Assembly: GCA_016839055.1 (NCBI GenBank)
Contig: JAEKNX010000002.1
Location: 441,451 to 505,450 of the forward strand
Direction of reading: 5' to 3'
DNA from: Spirochaetales bacterium
Lineage (GTDB): Bacteria > Spirochaetota > Spirochaetia > UBA9216
Length of the DNA stretch: 64,000 nucleotides
Every line of letters begins with the position of its first letter. The first letter of the stretch is position 1. The notes under the pieces were generated by a model. The model was not told the origin of the DNA. It made no database searches and saw nothing but the letters and a program-made list of their open reading frames with translations. The translations under genes and the position numbers were made by a program. This document shows positions 62,491 through 64,000 of this stretch, piece by piece.

Positions 62491-64000
62491 CTAATCTAGG
62501 TACATATTCAATACTTCAAGAGCCCAGCTTCTTACGTCACTGAGGATGTCGGACGCTGATTTTTCAGTATCCTTGTATTTCTTTCTAAGTACGGCGGCGA
62601 CGGGGAAAAGGGTAGTCCAAATATCTTTATCGGAATAATCGAGGGTTGAAAAATAGACCGTGGGTGAGCCTGCCGGCTCTGGAAGATTTATCAGACGGCC
62701 TTTATAGTCCGAAAGAAAAGATTTCCAGTCAGTCCTTGACCTTCCTGCAGACAGCAGATTTTTTGTTGTTTTTATCTGTTTTTCAAAGGACGGAATAACA
62801 ATGTCCTCTCCGAGCCCGGGAACCGGGATTATTCGGCCTGAAACTTCGGAAGAATAACGTTCGAGCCTTTCCTTGTAACTTACCATAGGCCGGGTAGTAT
62901 ATCGGTAGCCGTAATCAGTTTTAGACATAGTGATATTCTCGTTTCTGTATAAAAATTTATAGAAAAGAGACTCAATAGTGTCTTTTCGGCTCGATTTACC
63001 GATAAAATATGGATATATATAAGTTCCTCTAGCGTAGCTTTTGCCCTCTGGATAAGAATAATCAGCGCCGTAAATAAAGATTTCAGATGCTCCCAATGTG
63101 TCGGCCAGTGACAATGCCGCTTGGGTGACATTTCCGCCGGAAGTATCGACAACCGGGAACTTTCTCCAGTTGCGGTTTACATACATAGAGAACGGATGGC
63201 CGCTCGTGAAAAATAGAGTCTTTTCGGTTAATCTTGAGACCGCTGGAGGAGAGGCCAGATCTAGAACCAGAGGAACATCTTCCGGATAACCGGCCATAAA
63301 ATGGTGGTAGGTTATCTGTTGGCAGTCAATAGAGATTACAAGGTCAGGTTTAATCGAATGCTTGATAAGGCAGGAGAGAGCAGTATCTGTTGAGATTAGA
63401 AAGCTGTTTTCCTGCCTTTTTCTGATATCATCGAGCTGCATTTCCAGTGACGGGCCTGCCGCGGCAATCAGGACTCTTTTTTTCGGAGGGATAATGGTTG
63501 TCGAGTTTTCGGCTGCCGCAAGATTTGCAATAGAGTTGATAAACCATCGTTTTCCGAACCAGGTCTGGACTGTGTAGTCATCCGACAGCGTATCGAGAAC
63601 CTTCCTTATGGAATTCATGATTCCTGAAAAATATTCCTTTTCAGTTTCAACCCTGGAACGGAGAGTCATTGTCTGGAAATCTCCGGTTACAGCCGGAATA
63701 TAATTTGCAGGAAGATAATCCGTTATTTCATCCTCGCTGCGATCGACAAGTATGGAAATTCTTGAATCGGACAGAAGATCGGATAAATCAATCTCTGATA
63801 GAATGGATTTAATAATTGTAATATCCTTATCAATCAGCAGAATACCGTTAATATCATCACGCTGAAGCAGCGGTCTGATGTGATAACAGGCCCCGAATCC
63901 GAAAACAACAAGGTATCCGCCGCCGCTTATCTGGGCAGAGCTTCGTTCTCCTTCTTTAACAGGATTAAAAAGGGAGTGGAGAGCATAATCTCTGCCATGG
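62491..64000 (-). CDS. DUF115 / Maf-type protein, start beyond the window
   Basis: A large protein of the DUF115 (MptE-like, motility accessory factor) family. The frame is open without a stop through base 64000, so the real start lies outside and the M at 63669 is internal. The visible ~502 residues have LVVFGFGACYH near the visible start, a linker, RVLIAAAGPSLE, DTALSCLIKHSIKPDLVISIDCQ, TSGGNVTQAALSLADTLGASEIFIYGADYSY and a C-terminal helical part. In other bacteria Maf proteins modify flagellin with nonulosonic acids; the substrate here is unknown. Confidence 0.88.
   Translation of the reverse strand, partial: HGRDYALHSLFNPVKEGERSSAQISGGGYLVVFGFGACYHIRPLLQRDDINGILLIDKDITIIKSILSEIDLSDLLSDSRISILVDRSEDEITDYLPANYIPAVTGDFQTMTLRSRVETEKEYFSGIMNSIRKVLDTLSDDYTVQTWFGKRWFINSIANLAAAENSTTIIPPKKRVLIAAAGPSLEMQLDDIRKRQENSFLISTDTALSCLIKHSIKPDLVISIDCQQITYHHFMAGYPEDVPLVLDLASPPAVSRLTEKTLFFTSGHPFSMYVNRNWRKFPVVDTSGGNVTQAALSLADTLGASEIFIYGADYSYPEGKSYARGTYIYPYFIGKSSRKDTIESLFYKFLYRNENITMSKTDYGYRYTTRPMVSYKERLERYSSEVSGRIIPVPGLGEDIVIPSFEKQIKTTKNLLSAGRSRTDWKSFLSDYKGRLINLPEPAGSPTVYFSTLDYSDKDIWTTLFPVAAVLRKKYKDTEKSASDILSDVRSWALEVLNMYLD

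Noticed and set aside
62491-63669. 392-residue DUF115 protein starting at 63669
   Set aside because: The frame continues upstream without a stop to the window end and reads as protein, so the Met at 63669 is internal.
1-64000. tRNA, rRNA, transposase, integrase or phage genes
   Set aside because: None could be recognised in the gaps or ORFs.

Overview
The window looks like the chromosome of an anaerobic, free-living spirochaete (Spirochaetota). I infer this from the combination of genes rather than from any marker: mcsA-mcsB-clpC, many small exported or PEGA/TPR proteins, a type-2 isoleucyl-tRNA synthetase, a complete Rnf complex, a DUF115/Maf-type protein and a substrate-binding protein with an 'AGGQQ' mature end. 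Coding density is high, genes commonly overlap by 1-35 bases, and no rRNA, tRNA, CRISPR array, transposase or phage gene was seen.

Layout. 1-1594: the 3'-truncated end of a chemotaxis receptor on the minus strand. 1776-4007: a family 9 glycoside hydrolase and ndk. 4008-4641: a 634-base gap with one copy of a ~255-bp dispersed repeat, a possible promoter and a 38-codon ORF with a strong ribosome binding site. 4642-18768: a tightly packed 12-gene redox operon (below). 18857-24421: ileS, a lipoprotein gene, hisH and hisF. 24530-33537: fmdB, hisS, a second lipoprotein, a pcnB-type nucleotidyltransferase, a TPR protein, a P-loop protein, an RluC/D pseudouridine synthase and a large membrane protein. 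33534-38465: rnfCDGEAB. 38495-40510: a GH57-type protein. 40684-43788: a glycine-betaine type ABC transporter, with four tandem 32-bp palindromic repeats upstream. 44427-54298: an exported FN3/TPR protein, a Cas2-like protein, prfB with a programmed frameshift, a response regulator, a PEGA protein, ftsY and the LolCDE-type ABC system. 54543-60158: mcsA, mcsB, clpC, an exonuclease and rnz. 60178-60418: second copy of the dispersed repeat, inverted. 60434-64000: a degenerate GGDEF-type membrane protein, a MEMO1-family protein and a DUF115 protein that runs off the end.

The standout is the 14-kb operon at 4642-18768. It encodes a methylenetetrahydrofolate reductase (MetF with MetV) together with HdrA-, HdrC- and MvhD-type subunits, a NuoE/NuoF-type NADH module and a complete FlxABCD-type NADH module. 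One HdrA flavoprotein appears to be split: its N-terminal flavin half is fused to NuoE, and the remainder is fused behind a NuoG-type N-terminus and followed by another, full HdrA. There is no HdrB, so the usual heterodisulfide site is absent and MetF is the likely high-potential partner. The simplest model is a very large electron-bifurcating (or confurcating) NADH / ferredoxin / methylene-THF oxidoreductase. Acetogens have MetFV-HdrABC-MvhD complexes and sulfate reducers have FlxABCD-HdrABC; this operon combines both with a third NADH-dehydrogenase type module. The Rnf complex about 15 kb downstream could turn the reduced ferredoxin into an ion gradient. Other Wood-Ljungdahl genes are not in this window.

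Other points of interest are an McsB homologue in which the catalytic motif residues are replaced, a stand-alone Cas2-like protein, a P-loop/Asp23-like fusion, an RnfD with Ser at the flavinylation site, and the two repeat families.
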